64,000 nt of DNA from Onthophagus taurus (GCF_036711975.1 NC_091966.1:4285501-4349500), one strand, 5' to 3'. Numbered from the stretch's first letter, positions 33,749 through 47,700 are shown. Made by a program: numbers and translations. The notes: generated by a model not told the origin, from the sequence alone.

Positions 33749-34015
33749 TCAAACCTCATGTTTGAACTTTACTCCACAAATGAGGAGAACCAGCTCTGTG
33801 TCCATCTTGGGCGATCGTCTTTGTGGTCTTTTTCCTTTCGGTTGTCCATACATGCATATTCTGGCCAATCTCCTCTCATCCATTCTTTCCACATGCTCCT
33901 TACACCTTTTCTTTCTTACTTTTGTCCATCTTACTACATCTTGTATGTTACATCTTTCTCTGATAGAAGTGTTGGTCTGCCTATCTTGCAGTGTCACATT
34001 CAACATACATCTCAA
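33749..34015 (-). pseudogene. Non-LTR retrotransposon ORF2 C-terminal tail, minus strand
   Basis: Minus-strand frame: K-K-R-C-K-E-H-V-E-R-M-D-E-R-R-L-A-R-I followed by G-K-R-P-Q-R-R-S-P-K. This is the RWxxHVxRM...GRRxxGRPxxRW tail common after RT in several non-LTR and related elements. 5'-truncated and isolated. Confidence 0.65.
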
Positions 34016-34149
34016 GTCTTCTTTGTTTCTGCTGTCGTCTCTTATTAAAGTTGGTATTAATATTTAATATAATTAAATTGCTATCTTCATTGTTGCTAAC
34101 TTCGGGTTTAACGTTTTTTATTCTAACTTTTTTGTTTTTTGAGATAAGT

Positions 34150-35060
34150 GCGTCATCTTTGAACTCATTTTAAAGGTTTTTTTAATGAAAATGACAAATA
34201 TGTCAAAATTGACGTTGACGTTTCAAACCGGAAATGATTGTATTTTCATTAATATTAAAGTTAAATATGTAGAGTTTGAACTCATTTTAAAGGAATTTTT
34301 ATGAAGTTGACAAATATGACAACATTAAAAGTTGAAAGTTCGAACTTTTTGGGTTTTTGAGATAAATGCGTCAAGTTTGGGCTCACTTTAAAGGTTATTT
34401 TATGAAGATTACACTTAAAACTTTCTAGTTCTAGTTCTAGTGTTAGTTCTAGTTTTAATTGTAATTCTTGTACATTTGAATTGATCTAAAAATTTGTTTC
34501 TTTTGATTTAATCCACTTACCTTGCTTATAATTTCATCCATTTACCCATTTTGAATTAAATACAACCTTTAAATCCAATTAATTATGTGTTTTTCATTAA
34601 AAAAAACTTAAATTGAACGTCAATTTTGACAGTTGCTTGTCAAAAATGTAATATTTGGATCTTAATCACCATGGTAACCGAGTCAAGTTTGGATAACCTT
34701 AAAATAAAAAAATTTTATTACGATTTTTTTATCAATTCTAACCTAATTTTTATTAATTTTAAAACATTTCGAATTGTTTACGATTATGTCGCATTCATAA
34801 TAAAGTCGTTAATTGCAATTAATTTAAATCGATTCTAATTAAGAGTAATAAATTAAAAATATCTTTTTTTGATTTAATCCACTTATCTTGTTTATAAATC
34901 CCTAGATAAACCAATTTTGAGTTAAATACAGCCTTTTAAACCAATTAAATAAGACTTTTTCCTTAAAAATACTTAAATTCAATTTCAATTTTGACAAGCA
35001 CCTGCAATATTTGGATCTTAATCACCATGGTAACCGAGTCAAGTTGGATAATCTAAAAAT
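34150..35060. repeat. Short tandem block plus a ~356-bp duplication
   Basis: First, GAACTCATTTTAAAGG-type phrases at about 34161, 34278 and 34379 mark three ~110-bp copies, with GACAAATATG(T/A)CAA. A CTAGTTCTAGTTCTAG fragment follows (about 34424-34460). Then 34500-34690 and 34865-35050 are copies sharing TTGATTTAATCCACTTA and ATATTTGGATCTTAATCACC, next to CATGGTAACCGAGTCAAG. Confidence 0.7.
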
Positions 35061-35579
35061 AATAAAATTTTAACCGTTAATATTTCGCTTTATATTTTAA
35101 TATTTTTTTTATTTTTATATTTTTGTATATTGCTTCTTAAGTGAAATACACTGTATAAATAATATTTACTCAACGGACCTTGAATCAGTTGGGGTTTAGA
35201 TGTAAGTTGTGTTGCCTAAATAACACTCAATATATTGACATTCAAAATAATTTAGTACAAATTTGGCGATAATAACTAGTTTGATGTAAATTACGTAAAT
35301 AAAATAATTTTAATTTTTAATGTCTTATTTAATTGAATTACGAGTAAATTTATTCTTAAAACAGTTTTTTATAGAATACGACTCAACAATTATTATTTTA
35401 ATACAACCATTTAATAATAGATGTCGCGTCACACATAATAAAAAAATTAATAGTTATCAATTAACCGATAATTAATTCCGTTTTAAATGATAATAAATTG
35501 CGTTAAATTTTTTAAATACGAAAGTATTTCCTAGAAAAACTTTTATTTTTATTACGTTTCTTTAATTAATTTTTAATGG

Positions 35580-35874
35580 AGAAATGTGGTGGTGGTAGAT
35601 TGATGTGACGTTTGTTACAGAAAGTATGACGTTTTGTACTCGTTGATGAACTGTGGAGAAGTGCACGAGTGTAACTGCAACGAAAGTTGAAACTGAACGT
35701 TTTTTAAAGAAAATAAGAGGTTTTATTTCGTAACTCGTCTTGGTGGTCTTCGCAAATGATAAAAATTCAATAATTTAGATACGTTATTAGATTATCTTGA
35801 GTTTAGTTTTAAATTTAGGTCAGTTGTATATTTATTGTATATTTTTAGAAGTGCAACAAGAAATAAGTTAACAG
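35580..35874 (+). promoter_or_regulatory. Candidate promoter / non-coding first exon of CPT1
   Basis: This less AT-rich block ends with GTTAACAG|GTAAGT (donor at 35875), a perfect splice donor with no coding frame before it. It lies 5.8 kb upstream of the CPT1 start exon, which is itself preceded by a good acceptor (TTTTTTATTAG, ending 41659). Untranslated first exons are usual for insect CPT1. The pairing is inferred. Confidence 0.3.
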
Positions 35875-35879
35875 GTAAG

Positions 35880-37055
35880 TTTTATAAGATTCATTTAATT
35901 AATTAATTAGTTTAAATTGTTGTTCTAATTAAAGCCGAATGCAACTAATTAGAAACGGTATTTATTTTTATGTAAACAAACCACGTTGGAATGTGTTATT
36001 ATTTTATTCTAAGATTTCTTGTATGAACGATAAATTTATTTCAAGAAAAAAACTGTTGAGTTTATTTATTTAATGATAAGTCGAATTTTGATCGAAACGA
36101 TTATAGTGCACTTTTGTGATTTCAAAGCGGAACTTGCACGTTTTCTATGCCCTACTTTCCGAGACGAATTTTTTTTTTATTTGCCGTCAACAAACAGAAA
36201 ACTTTGAACTGTCCGTTTGGACTTTGCCCCCCGATCATTTTAATACAACGCACACCTCCTACCGCTGTGTTTATAAGCCTTTATGTTTACTTAGTGATAA
36301 TTAAATTTATTTCTTTTTGATTCAATTAAAAAGAAAAATATTAACTCTTTTATAATCATTAATAATAAACTTATTGAAATAACGAAAAAATAAATAATTG
36401 TGGTATTGGAATGCAAAATAAACACTTACTACAAATGCGATATTATCTAATCACTTTTGATTATAGATTGTTGCGGATAATTATCTGATATTATAAAATG
36501 TGTCTAAACGTTGGATATATTGTTAATAAGTTGTTTTTTTAGTGCATTTAAACGAAAAACTAGAGAATGTGCGCAATTTAATTTGCGCACGTGTGGCCTC
36601 TGTTATGTGTTATCTTATTTGCACTTCCTTTACTTGGTCATATGCACTTTAGATATAGATTTTAATTAGAAACTCTCACAAAATAATATCTTGCAGGTTT
36701 TAAAGTTAGAGTCAATGTTGATAAAAAGTACTTGGATATTTCTCTAAATTTAAATGAAATTATTTTGTTACTACTTTGTGCAGATCTTTTTTACCTCTGA
36801 AACTTGCAGGATAAAATGATAATAATCCGATTTCTGTTAGTTGCAGAGTTTTGTAAAGTTTTGCCAGTGTCTAGAAACTCATTTCTAGACAGTATAACTC
36901 TTGTTGCTACTTTTTGCTCACTACCAAAGTGAGCATCATAGCTTTTTTCCAAATCGATTTTTTCTACAGTTAGAAATTTTAGCAAATTTTGGCAGAGTAC
37001 AAGTCATTTCGTGTTTCTATTTAGTCCAGTGCATAAGTCAGCAAATAAAATTATA
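35880..37055. other. AT-rich spacer, nothing recognised
   Basis: Open frames at 36116 and 36901 are short, without domains or splice context. Confidence 0.45.
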
Positions 37056-37060
37056 TATAC

Positions 37061-37595
37061 AGAGTGTCCCACAGCGTAACTGCAATAGCTTGGGTGATTT
37101 CAAGTCAAAAATGTCCCAAAACGCTATCATAACCTGTTGATTTTGTTATTATTAAAAAGTCCAGGTGGCCGTAAATGATAATTTGTTATTTATTGTTCCG
37201 CAGTTCCTTGGCCAGCAAAGTCACCAGACTTTAATCCCTTAGATTACTTTTTATAGAAGACTGAAAAGTTTAGTTTATGCAGAAAATATTGAAAATAGAG
37301 AACAACTAGTAGCTAGAATTATGGATGCCGCAGAAACTATTCGTGCTGATCCTGAGACTGTTAGAAGAGCTAGGTACCACTTCAATTCTAAGAAGAGCTA
37401 GACTATGTATACAGCAACTGGGTGGACATTTTGAGCAACTAATTCAAAAAAAAGCTGTTTCTTTTTAAATGGTCTACTACTACTTATTTAAAATTTCAAC
37501 TGCTTTTTGCTCGGTTACGATAGCGTTTTGGGTCAAATCACCCCAGCAACGCACTCCCAAGCTATGGCAGTGACGTCGTGGGACACCTGTATAGT
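37061..37595 (+). mobile_element. Internally deleted DNA transposon with both ends and transposase C-terminus
   Basis: The left end (CAGAGTGTCCCACAGCGTAA...ATAGCTTGGGTGATTT...CCCAAAACGCTATC) and right end (GATAGCGTTTTGGG...AATCACCCC...AGCTATGG...GTGGGACACCTGTA) form terminal inverted repeats of about 80 bp. Between them, 37203-37468 encodes a mariner/Tc1-like transposase C-terminus: P-W-P-A-K-S-P-D-F-N-P-L-D-Y-F-L (third catalytic acid region, D-x-L-D), K-S-L-V-Y, then L-G-G-H-F-E-Q-L and a stop, with at least one frameshift. The N-terminal two thirds are deleted. Confidence 0.85.
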
Positions 37596-37599
37596 TTTT

Positions 37600-38375
37600 T
37601 GTATTTTTTCTTAAGTGCTTTTTGATGCAAAATCCTATCTCATCTCAAGCATAGATGTTGCCAGCGTTGAAGCAATAAATACCAATCTTTTTATTCATAC
37701 AATGTTGTTTTATAGGATACAATAAACGTAGAGAGCTTTGGGAAAGGTTTACCTTTCAAAACTCGAATTACTGGCGTCTTTCAAGAAAATCCTAATTTGT
37801 TCTGCGCGAACTACATGTAATTTCTTTTGCATGCTACAACATTCTTCTCTCTGAATCCTGTTCACTTTTTATGTTATGCATTAATTATCAGATATCCTTA
37901 CTTAGCACTTTAAGACTTTTGTCGCTCTATGATTTTTTGGATGTGTCCTCATTGGCTTCGAGTATTGTACTATCCCAAGCAAGAACATATTCTGTTTGAA
38001 ATAGTCTGTCAGTTTCAACTGGATAGTTGACTATATTTAAATGATTATCTGTTAGGCATCGAAATGTTACGAAAACTATGTAGATCAGAAGTGCATTTTG
38101 CTAAAAATATATACTATAACGTATCTGTAATTTGGCAATACTACATTTAAGTTTTTGCCGTCTTTCTAGCCATATTATAGTTAGACCATCTTTATACTCT
38201 CCAATAAGTGTTCTGCATTTACCCCTTTTTGTGGATTTGTAATATTCTCGTGAATATAGTACAAAATGCGTACATTATTCGTTATTGTTGTAGTAGTTAT
38301 TTTGTTAGTTAGCATAAAGATTTTGGCTATAAGTATTCCTAGCGGTCAAGGAGTAATTCGGAAGTGATATATCCC
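37600..38375. other. Spacer, nothing recognised
   Basis: AT-rich, no gene, no repeat seen. Confidence 0.45.
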
Positions 38376-38379
38376 TGCT

Positions 38380-40545
38380 TCGGCCGCAAGTGACCTTGAC
38401 TTGTTATAACTACATACAGGTGTCCCTTTAAGGGAACAGAACGGCTGTATCTCGACAACGGTAAGGCCCAAAGGTTTGGGAAAAAATCCTTATAGGTAAA
38501 GTGGGCAAGAGAAATAGCTGGAAATTATTTTGAAGTTCGTAATTCGACTTCTAGGTGGCTAACTGCCATAGAGAAACATAAAATTCCCGGTATCTCAGAA
38601 AGTTAGACGATGAGCTATAACTTTGACAATATCATTTAATAGCTTAGATAATACTGCATCGCTTTTGTTTTGCGATATTTCTCATATCTATCATAATAAG
38701 GGAGCGTTTTCAAATGTTTATATTTTAATATCTCCTGGACCATTCTCCCGATTTAAATATCTTTGGTCTTATTTGAAAGAGCATTTTCTGCTTTTTAAAA
38801 ATATATTTTCAGTAAGACCATTTGGTTTAAAACAGATAAGATAGAGGGCCTTATCTGCAGCGATTGGCGTAGCGATTACAGGTAGCTGGCAACGTGTAGC
38901 CCATTCAGACATCTCTATAAATTCGTAAATCACATTGGTTCGCAATGAGATCCCACATTATCTGGGAACCCCGAAAACAATTGTCCATAAGATTCCTCAA
39001 GAGAATAATATGTATCTCCACCATATTGTTTTATCAGGCCTTAACAGATACCGATTATGATAACAGACTAAACTATTATCATTAACTTTTAAATATGAGT
39101 CGGGCAAATTCAAACTTTTTATCACAAATGCTATGGATGCATGAAGCATCTTTCAACAAGCTGATGTAAACTTGCATAATATGCATTCTTGGTTCGAGCA
39201 AAACCCACATTGCTTTCACCTCTTTATGTATGGGGTAGACTAAACGAACTGACTTTTCAAGAAAAACCAATTAATAACAAAATACTAAATGCCATTAGTA
39301 ACGTGTACAGGGCTGAGGCTTAAACAGCATTTTTTTTCGTTGAAACTAGGTTAAATAAATGCTTCGAGATTTATGGAAGGCATTTATTAGGTGTCCCGTT
39401 TAGGCTATAATGGGACACCGGTATAGTCATGACCATGGTATCATGTTTTTGAGAACGCATGAAATAACGTACATGACGAGATCTTTCACATTAATTAATT
39501 AATGCGTTGCCTCGACCATAAGCGACTTGCCCTTTAATCTTGACCTTGAGACTGCTTCAGCAACACGCAATCTCGGATTGTTGCTGCTAAAATTTACGGC
39601 TGTAGCATACACTCCGTTTTTTTGAAAACTACATGAAGTATTCATGTGTATGCCGGAATCTTTCAGTTTTAATATGGCCTCGACCGAAACCGGCCTCACT
39701 TATCGCAAAACACTATTTTTTGAAAATGAGTGGTTAAGTTGCCGTGTACTCCAGATTTTGAGCTGCAAAAATTGGAAAGTGTTTGTAAAATATGAGTAAA
39801 TAAGTAGTAAAAAGCTCGTGGTAGTATTTGGTTCACCAAAATAACAGCACCTTAAGATATGGTTGTGCTTTAAGAGTAAGCAGATTTTATACGACTTTAA
39901 AATCTCAAGTATTCCCAGTAGTTAAGCAGTAAGTTTAGTATCTTGAGGTTTTAATGTCATAGTTATAAATAATCCAGCGGTCCATTATTAAATTTACGTT
40001 GAGAGTGCACTACGTCGGCCGCAAGCTACCTATTTTAATGATGACCTTGAATTTTAAAATTGTAGCTGCAACTACTCCCGCCTTGGTACATTAATGTAAT
40101 ACTTATGGCTGAGGTATATACATATTCTTTTTGTAATTATACTAAACATTGATCTAAATCTTTGAATTTAGACATTGGTATACCTTGGTAGCAAGCAATT
40201 TGGGTTTTATGACCTTGAGATTTTAATATCCCTGTTGCAAGTATTCTTAGCAATTCAAGAATAACTCGGCGTTAAGATTGCATTATAAATAACAGTTATG
40301 GCTGAGCTGTATACAAATATTTATTATAATTTTACTAAATATTGAGTGATTTTAATTAAGACATTGTTAACATCTTGGCTTTACGTATGACCTTGAGGTA
40401 TTAAAGTTGCGGTTAAGATTGCACTGCATCAGCCGTAAGCGACATCAATTTTAATGATGACCTTGAGTTTTAAAGTCATGGTAGCAAGTATTTCCAATAG
40501 TTGAGTAGCAAGTCAACATTTAGTTTTTTTATGAATCACATGGAA
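38380..40545. repeat. Interspersed CGGCCGCAAGYGACCTTGACTT repeat field
   Basis: Variants of CGGCCGCAAGTGACCTTGAC occur at about 38382, 39510 (CGACCATAAGCGACTTGCCC), 40017 and 40432, with GATGACCTTGARTTTTAAA close by. A ~200-bp pair starts TTATGGCTGAGGTATATACA (40101) and TTATGGCTGAGCTGTATACA (40301). Ends ACAGGTGTCCCTTTAAG (38416) and GGGACACCGGTATAG (to about 39425) may bound one inserted element. A related motif is at 2050. Confidence 0.5.
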
Positions 40546-41395
40546 TAGTAACATAATCTTTTGGTCTCAACTGCATAAAGGAATCCAACCCACTTATTAA
40601 GGAATCCACTCAACTAATTAAGTATTAAGTATACATAATTTATTTATCATTTGGCAACAATTTCGCAACACTCTGCAACTCTACTTCCCTAAAAATATTT
40701 TGACACCTGATATTATGATATGATATCTGAACATAATGTTTAAAATCAAAAACGTTATTGATACATAAACCGGATACCGAATAAAATTTCAAATTATCAC
40801 ATTGATTATAATGTTATTTACTTATGATATTTGTGTAATAATCAAGAAATGTATCGACGAAAACAATTTTGTCTCCGAGATAATATAACACTTACGTCAA
40901 CCAATTTTTTTTAATGTATAAACAACATTTTTGTCGTATCAGAAACAAAAATGAAAATATTCCTTTTGACGGCAAAGCAGCTCTATTTTTTTTTTTCTAT
41001 TTTTTTAATAATTCAAGTTCAAAGACCAAAGGTTAAACGGTTAAAAATTATTATTCAATTTTTGAACCGTTTATTTCTCTATTTTTCTTCAAATCGTTTT
41101 CACAAAAACAATTTCACATTAAAAATAATTATTCTGATTAATTAACATATTTAATCTAAATGACTTTACATTTTCACAAACACTTTCAACGAAAGTAACA
41201 TGAATAATAATTACGTTTTAATGACTTAATACGCACAATGAAAAAATAAAAGAAACCACGTTTTATTAGAAACCAGTTTTTATTATGAAATGCGGAATTT
41301 ATTTATCAATAAAAATTTTATATAATGAAATAAATAAATTGCGTAATCGATATACGTGTGTATTTTTTTTGTATGATTCAATTGGCGAGCCCACC
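40546..41395. other. AT-rich spacer upstream of CPT1
   Basis: Very AT-rich; the 64-codon frame at 40951 is a low-complexity artefact. Confidence 0.5.
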
Positions 41396-41600
41396 CGTTA
41401 GACACCGAGTATTAAACATGTCGAGATAACGTTTTTGATGCAATAAAATTGGAGTGTCTGTGAGTTCGTGGGGGCCAGCCTTGTGTAGTGCGTATGTTTA
41501 CTCGAATTTTTGCCTTTACGAATCGATACCATCGGAACTTTGCACCGCCGGCCGTAATCCGATGATAACGCATCTGTCGAGACGTTTTATTAATAAACAC
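41396..41600 (+). promoter_or_regulatory. GC-richer block just 5' of the CPT1 start exon
   Basis: About 200 bp of non-repetitive, CpG-containing sequence (GCACCGCCGGCCGTAATCCG, GTGGGGGCCAGCC) between AT-rich flanks, ending 100 bp before the start codon. Candidate proximal promoter or enhancer; the acceptor at 41659 argues that most transcripts begin further upstream. Confidence 0.35.
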
Positions 41601-41700
41601 ATAATATAAATACAGGTAGATTATTTCGGGTAAATTCATTTTTGAAATTTTTTTATTAGAGGCGGGCGAAGCTAGAAGAAATTATAACTAAAGAGAAACC

Positions 41701-44700
41701 ATGGCGGAAGCTCATCAAGCCGTTGCTTTTTCTTTTGCCATCACCCACGAGGGATGGGATGTTAATTTTGATAGAGAGGTACTCAATCTTGTCTTCCAAT
41801 CAGGAATTAGATCATGGAAGAAGAGAGTTGCTCGATTTATGGTAAGTAAAATTTTTTTTGATTTAGTGTTCAATTAATTTTTCCTGGCCATTATCACCGA
41901 ATCAGATACATTCTGGTTCAATCCGAATGTTTGTAGTTCTAGGTCTAGTGTTAATTCGACTTTTAGTTCAATAAAAATATACAACCACCTGACTTTGAAT
42001 AATAACTAAAACTAGAACATTCAGGTTTTTGAATCTTTAGACGCATGGCTAAACCTGAATGTTTCTAGTTTTGTCTTCCTAGTGACCAAATCATCCACGG
42101 AAAAATAACTGTTTAGCAACTTCCGTTTCCATGATAAATTTGATCGATCATGAAATGTTACGAGTTCAAGTGGTCTACGAATTTCTGGTCCTTTTCCATG
42201 CTGCCAGATCACAAAGTTGTCATCTACGTAACGAAACCGAATGATACTCCCCATTTATAAAGGTGGCGCAAGAAATTTAATCGCCAACTATAGACTATAA
42301 CTATAGCCTCAAAAGTCTTTGAACGTCTTATCTATGTTTAATGTCAAATCATCCTTAATCCTTGAACAACATGGCTTTTTTCAAATATTGCTTTCTCAAA
42401 AACTAAAAGTTATTTTTCAAAACGGCTTTTTGCATTAAAAAGAGGACAATTTAATTAATAATTGTTGATATTTCCACAAGGACCCTTCAAGAAATTAATT
42501 TTATAGCGAATTTTTAAAATTATCGATGAAAATTGCAACATTGAAAATTTTATCAAAACTTCAAATATTGTTTTCTCAAAAACTAAAAGTTATTTTTCAA
42601 AACGGGTTGGTTCATTGGAAAGGAGACTCTTTTATTAACACTTTGGGAAATTTTCATACTCATATTTCAAGAAATGGATTTTATACGAATTTTTAAAACT
42701 TAATCGGTGAAAATGGCAAAATTCGAAAAAATTATTGATCATTTCAAAAATTTATTTCTCAAAAACTAAAAGCGATTTTTCAAAACGGCTTGTTGCATTG
42801 AAAAGAGGATACTTTTATTAATAATTGGTGATATTTCCACAAGGATTCTTCAAGAAATTAATTTTATACCGAATTTTGAAAATTATCGATGAAAATTGCA
42901 ACATCGAAAATTTTATCAAAACTTCAAATATTGTTTTCTCAAAAACTAAAAGTTATTTTTCAAAACGGGTTGGTTCATTGGAAAGAGGACACTTTTATTA
43001 ACACTTTGGAAAATTTTCATACCAACATTCCAAGAAATCGATTTTATACGAATTTTTAAAACTTAATCTGCGAAAATTGCAAAATTCGAAAAAATTGTCG
43101 ATTTTAAAAAAATTTTTTTTCTCAAGAACTGAAAGTGATTTCTCAAAACGGCTTTTTGCATTAAAAAGAAGATACCTTAATTAACAATTGGTGATATTTC
43201 CGCAAGGATTCTTCAAAAAATTAATTTTATAGCGAATTTTGAAAATTATCGATGAAAATTGCAATATCGAAAATTTTAGCAAAACTTCAAATATTGTTTT
43301 CTCAAAAACTAAAAGTTATTGTTCAAAACGGGTTGGTTCATTGGAAAGGGGACTCTTTTATTAACACTTTGGGACATTTTCATACTCATATTTCAAGAAA
43401 TGGATTTTATACGAATTTTTAAAACTTAATCGGTGAAAATTGCAAAATTCGAAAAAATTGTTGATTATTTCAAAAATTTATTTCTCAAAAACTAAAAGCG
43501 ATTTTTCAAAACGGTTTGTTGCATTAAAAAGAGGATAATTTAATTAATAATTGGTGATATTTCCACAAGGATTCTTCAAAAAATTAATTTTATAGCGAAT
43601 TTTGAAAATTATCGATGAAAATTGCAATATCGAAAATTTTATCAAAACTTCAAATATTGTTTTCTCAAAAACTAAAAGTTATTGTTCAAAACGGGTTGGT
43701 TCGTTGGAAAGGGGACTCTTTTATTAACACTTTGGGAAATTTTCATACTCATATTTCAAGAAATGGATTTTATACGAATTTTTAAAACTTAATCGGTGAA
43801 AATGGCAAAATTCGAAAAAATTGTTGATCATTTCAAAAATTTATTTCTCAAAAACTAAAAACGATTTTTCAAAAAGGTTTGTTGCATTTAAAAGAGGACA
43901 CTTTAATTAATAATTGGTGATATTTCCAAAGGATCCTTCAAGAAATTAATTTTATACCGATTTTTGAAAATTTTCGATGAAAATTGCAACATCGAAAATT
44001 TTATCAATACTTCAAATATTGTTTTCTCAAAAACTAAAAGTTATTTTTCAAAACGGGTAGGTTCATTGGAAAGAGGACACTTTTATTAACACTTTGGGAA
44101 ATTTTCATACTCATAGTCCAAGAAGTGGATTTTATACGAATTTTTAAAACTTAATCGGCGAAAATTGCAAAATTCGAAAAAATTGTTTATTTCAAAAATT
44201 TATTTCTCAAAAACTAAAAGCGATTTTTCAAAAAGGCTTGTTGCATTTTCTGCTCATATTGATTATATCATATATGGTGGTTCTACATCGAAACTTACAA
44301 AGATATCTTGAGGATCTAACTTCATATTTATGATTGATTCACAAAAAACGTAGAATCTCTGACATATGATTTTTGTTTTACTTGTAAAAGGAGGCAGAAC
44401 CATTAGCAAGGAGTTTTTCCAACGGGTACGTTGCAGAATTTATGGCACTGACAATATTTAGGTTCTAGATAATCCATAAATTTTTGATGATACTAGGCCC
44501 TGTACAAACAAACTTCTCTGTTATTCTGCTGGAATTTGCCCTGATTGTGAGTTGGACTGGATCCAAAAGGTTCGTCATCTTGTCCATGACGATGGAGAAG
44601 ATAATATTCTTCCCTGCCCATGACGATGGCAATATGGAATCCAGTCCCAACGGATTACCAGGCATTTTGATTGTCAAGTGTGCCCCTGAACTAGCTAATC

Positions 44701-47700
44701 CAGTTTATATTATTTTTTTGTTGTTGAGTAAAAAAAAGCGTATGTTCTTCCTATCTATGAGCCTGGAAGTAGGAACCTTGTCACTAATTATCACCCTATT
44801 TCCATTTTTTCGATATTATGTAAAGTTTTTGAAAAAATCGTTTATCAAAATTTTATAAACAACAAGATGGCTTTCTTCGTGGCCGATCTCTAGAGACTGC
44901 TCTGGTATCCTGCACAAATTACATTCAAACTTGCATGAACGAAAATTGCCAAGTCGATGCTATTTGTGTTGATTTTAGCAAAGCTTCTGACAAGCTGCAT
45001 CATGGGGTACTCCAGGCCAAACTAGATAAATTTAACCTTTTCTTATTCACTTCTGATTGGCAAAGGTTACAAATTGATCAAGACAGATTACAAAATTATT
45101 GCTCAACAAATTTTCTTTACTTACATTACAACAAATGCAATCAAATAGTGTTCAGCAAAAAAAGTTACGTAGTGATTTTCACTTATTGGCCTTGGACCAG
45201 GACACCTAAATGCATCTTTGCATTATCCTGTTAAGAAATTACTCTCATACGAGTAAAGTATGATATAAACTAAACAATTTGCCAAACAACTTTTATATTA
45301 TGATTAATTTTCATTGATTTTTACAGAATAGCATTCACAATGGAGTATATCCAGCTCATTTATGGACGCTATGGTTAACCATGTCAGTGGTGGTCGCAAT
45401 CCACTTTTCAGGTTTTAAAGTGCCTTATGATTTAGTGGCCAAAATAATGCCTTTTCTTCCTGGGTATGAATCAATTTCCCAATTATATTTAATTAATAAT
45501 TTGGTAAATTTTTTTAGAACCAGTACAAAGTGGCAAATAATAGGTAGCGCAATTGTAGCGGGATTAATGTGGTTAACCGTTATTTACACCGTTAGATATA
45601 CTCTGAAATTACTTCTCATGTACAAGGGATGGATGTACGAAGCCCGGGGGAAAGGCTCAAAAATGAGCAACAAATCCAAATTGTGGTTATTAGCCGTTCA
45701 TTTATTGAGCGGAAAGAACCCTAAACTTTACAGTCTGCAAGGATCACTGCCCAAGTTACCTTTACCTTCCGTTCATGATACAATGCAAAGAGTTAGTTAT
45801 AATTTTCTTAATTAATTTTTAAATACATCCTTATTTTTTAGTATTTAAGATCAGCTCGTCCATTATTAGACGATGAAAACTACGAAAAAATGGTTAAATT
45901 AGCCGCAGAATTTGAATCTGGTATAGCAGTAAAACTCCAACGTTATCTCATATTAAAATCTTGGTTCTCTAGTAACTACGTATCCGATTGGTGGGAAGAA
46001 TACGTTTATTTACGTAGTAGATCGCCTTTAATGATCAGTTCGAATTTTTACGGTGTCGATGCGATTAAATTACAGCCGACAACGAAACCGGCGGCGCGTG
46101 CCGCATCTACAATTCACTCGTGCCTTATTTATCGACGCCTAGTTGAACGACAAGAACTTGAACCAATTCTAATCCACAAATGCGTCCCACTTTGTTCGTG
46201 GCAATACGAAAGGATTTTTAATACAACCAGAATTCCGGGAATCGAAAGCGATAAAATTCAACATTGGTCCGATTCAAATCATATCGTTGTTTATCATAAA
46301 GGAAGATATTTTAAAGTTATTATTTATAAAGGACGAATTTTAAAACCAAGAGAAATTCAAACGTAATATGATTTTGTTAATTAATTAATTAAATAATTAT
46401 ATGTATAATTAATTTGTAGACAAATTCAACAAGTTCTTGATGATACCTCCCTCCCACAAAAAGGCGAAGAAAAATTGGCTGCTTTAACAGCGGGGGAGAG
46501 GACACATTGGGCGCAAGTTAGACGTAGTTTATTTAATAAAGGTGTCAACAAGATATCTTTGGATCTTATTGAGAAAGCTGCTTTTGTGGTGACTTTGGAT
46601 GATGTGCCTTATGTTTATGATAAGGTATTTTGGATTATTTTATTTATTAATTTTTTTTAATTGTAATTTTTATTTCCAGAAAAATCCCTCCAAATTGGAT
46701 GAATATGGAAAAATTTTGTTGCATGGTAAAGGGTATGATAGATGGTTTGATAAATCATTTACTTTATGCATTGGAAACAATGGAAAGGTAAATCTTAAAT
46801 TTTGTTTTTTAACATCTGTATATATCTTTACTTTGTGGACGAATATCTTTGGATGTTTTGATCAAATTAAAATCTTATTGTGTTCCTTCATATATGAACG
46901 TATGGTTTGCAAGCTGTTTAAATGTATATGGGCTACCAAATCCTGCATATATTACGTGGGTCTTTATAAATATTCTAATAATGCTTTTACCAGGCTGATT
47001 ATTAATGCTGTAAAAATTCATGCTGTAAAAATCATTGGCATAATATCCACAACATATACTATAACAAAAATGATAACAATTTGAGGCAAACATCTAAATG
47101 TTGATCCCATTTAGTTTTCAAGTTGTACATCAACTAGATAAATTGATTTTGACAAATACTAATGCAAAACATTAATAATATTATTCACTAATTATCCTTG
47201 ATCTATTGGTTTAAGGAGCAAAATGGCACTTAATTATTAGTGCTGAGATAGGCAGGTGCATTATGTAGTAGGAGAATAGCTTTCATTTTATCAGGAGATA
47301 GCTGGAACATATCCTCCTGATATTATTAGTACTCCAAGTTTTATTGTTTATGTCACTTATGTCAATGCCTTACTAATTTTCTTCTTTTTTATTACTTCTT
47401 GATTCCTAATTCTTCTTGTATTGTTTGGATTGGGTTGAACCTGCATTGTATAGCTATAAATATTATTTTGAGACTCATACATTATTTCTTGTTATCGTCA
47501 GTTTAATAAATGATTTATCAAAAAGTTCTACAAAACATTTAAACGGAGGTTTATGCCGCAAAATCTTAAGAAGATGACATTAATGGAGTTAAACATTAAC
47601 CTTTTGTCACTATCTCCAAAGAAAATCAACTAAATCGCACAACAAGACATCACAACACCTCACCAAGCCACCCAAATTAAACCAAAATAATACCTAATCT

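Noticed and set aside
42375..44262. Identity with the Tribolium ~360-bp satellite
   Set aside because: Period and composition are similar, but I cannot align to that consensus from memory, so no homology is claimed.
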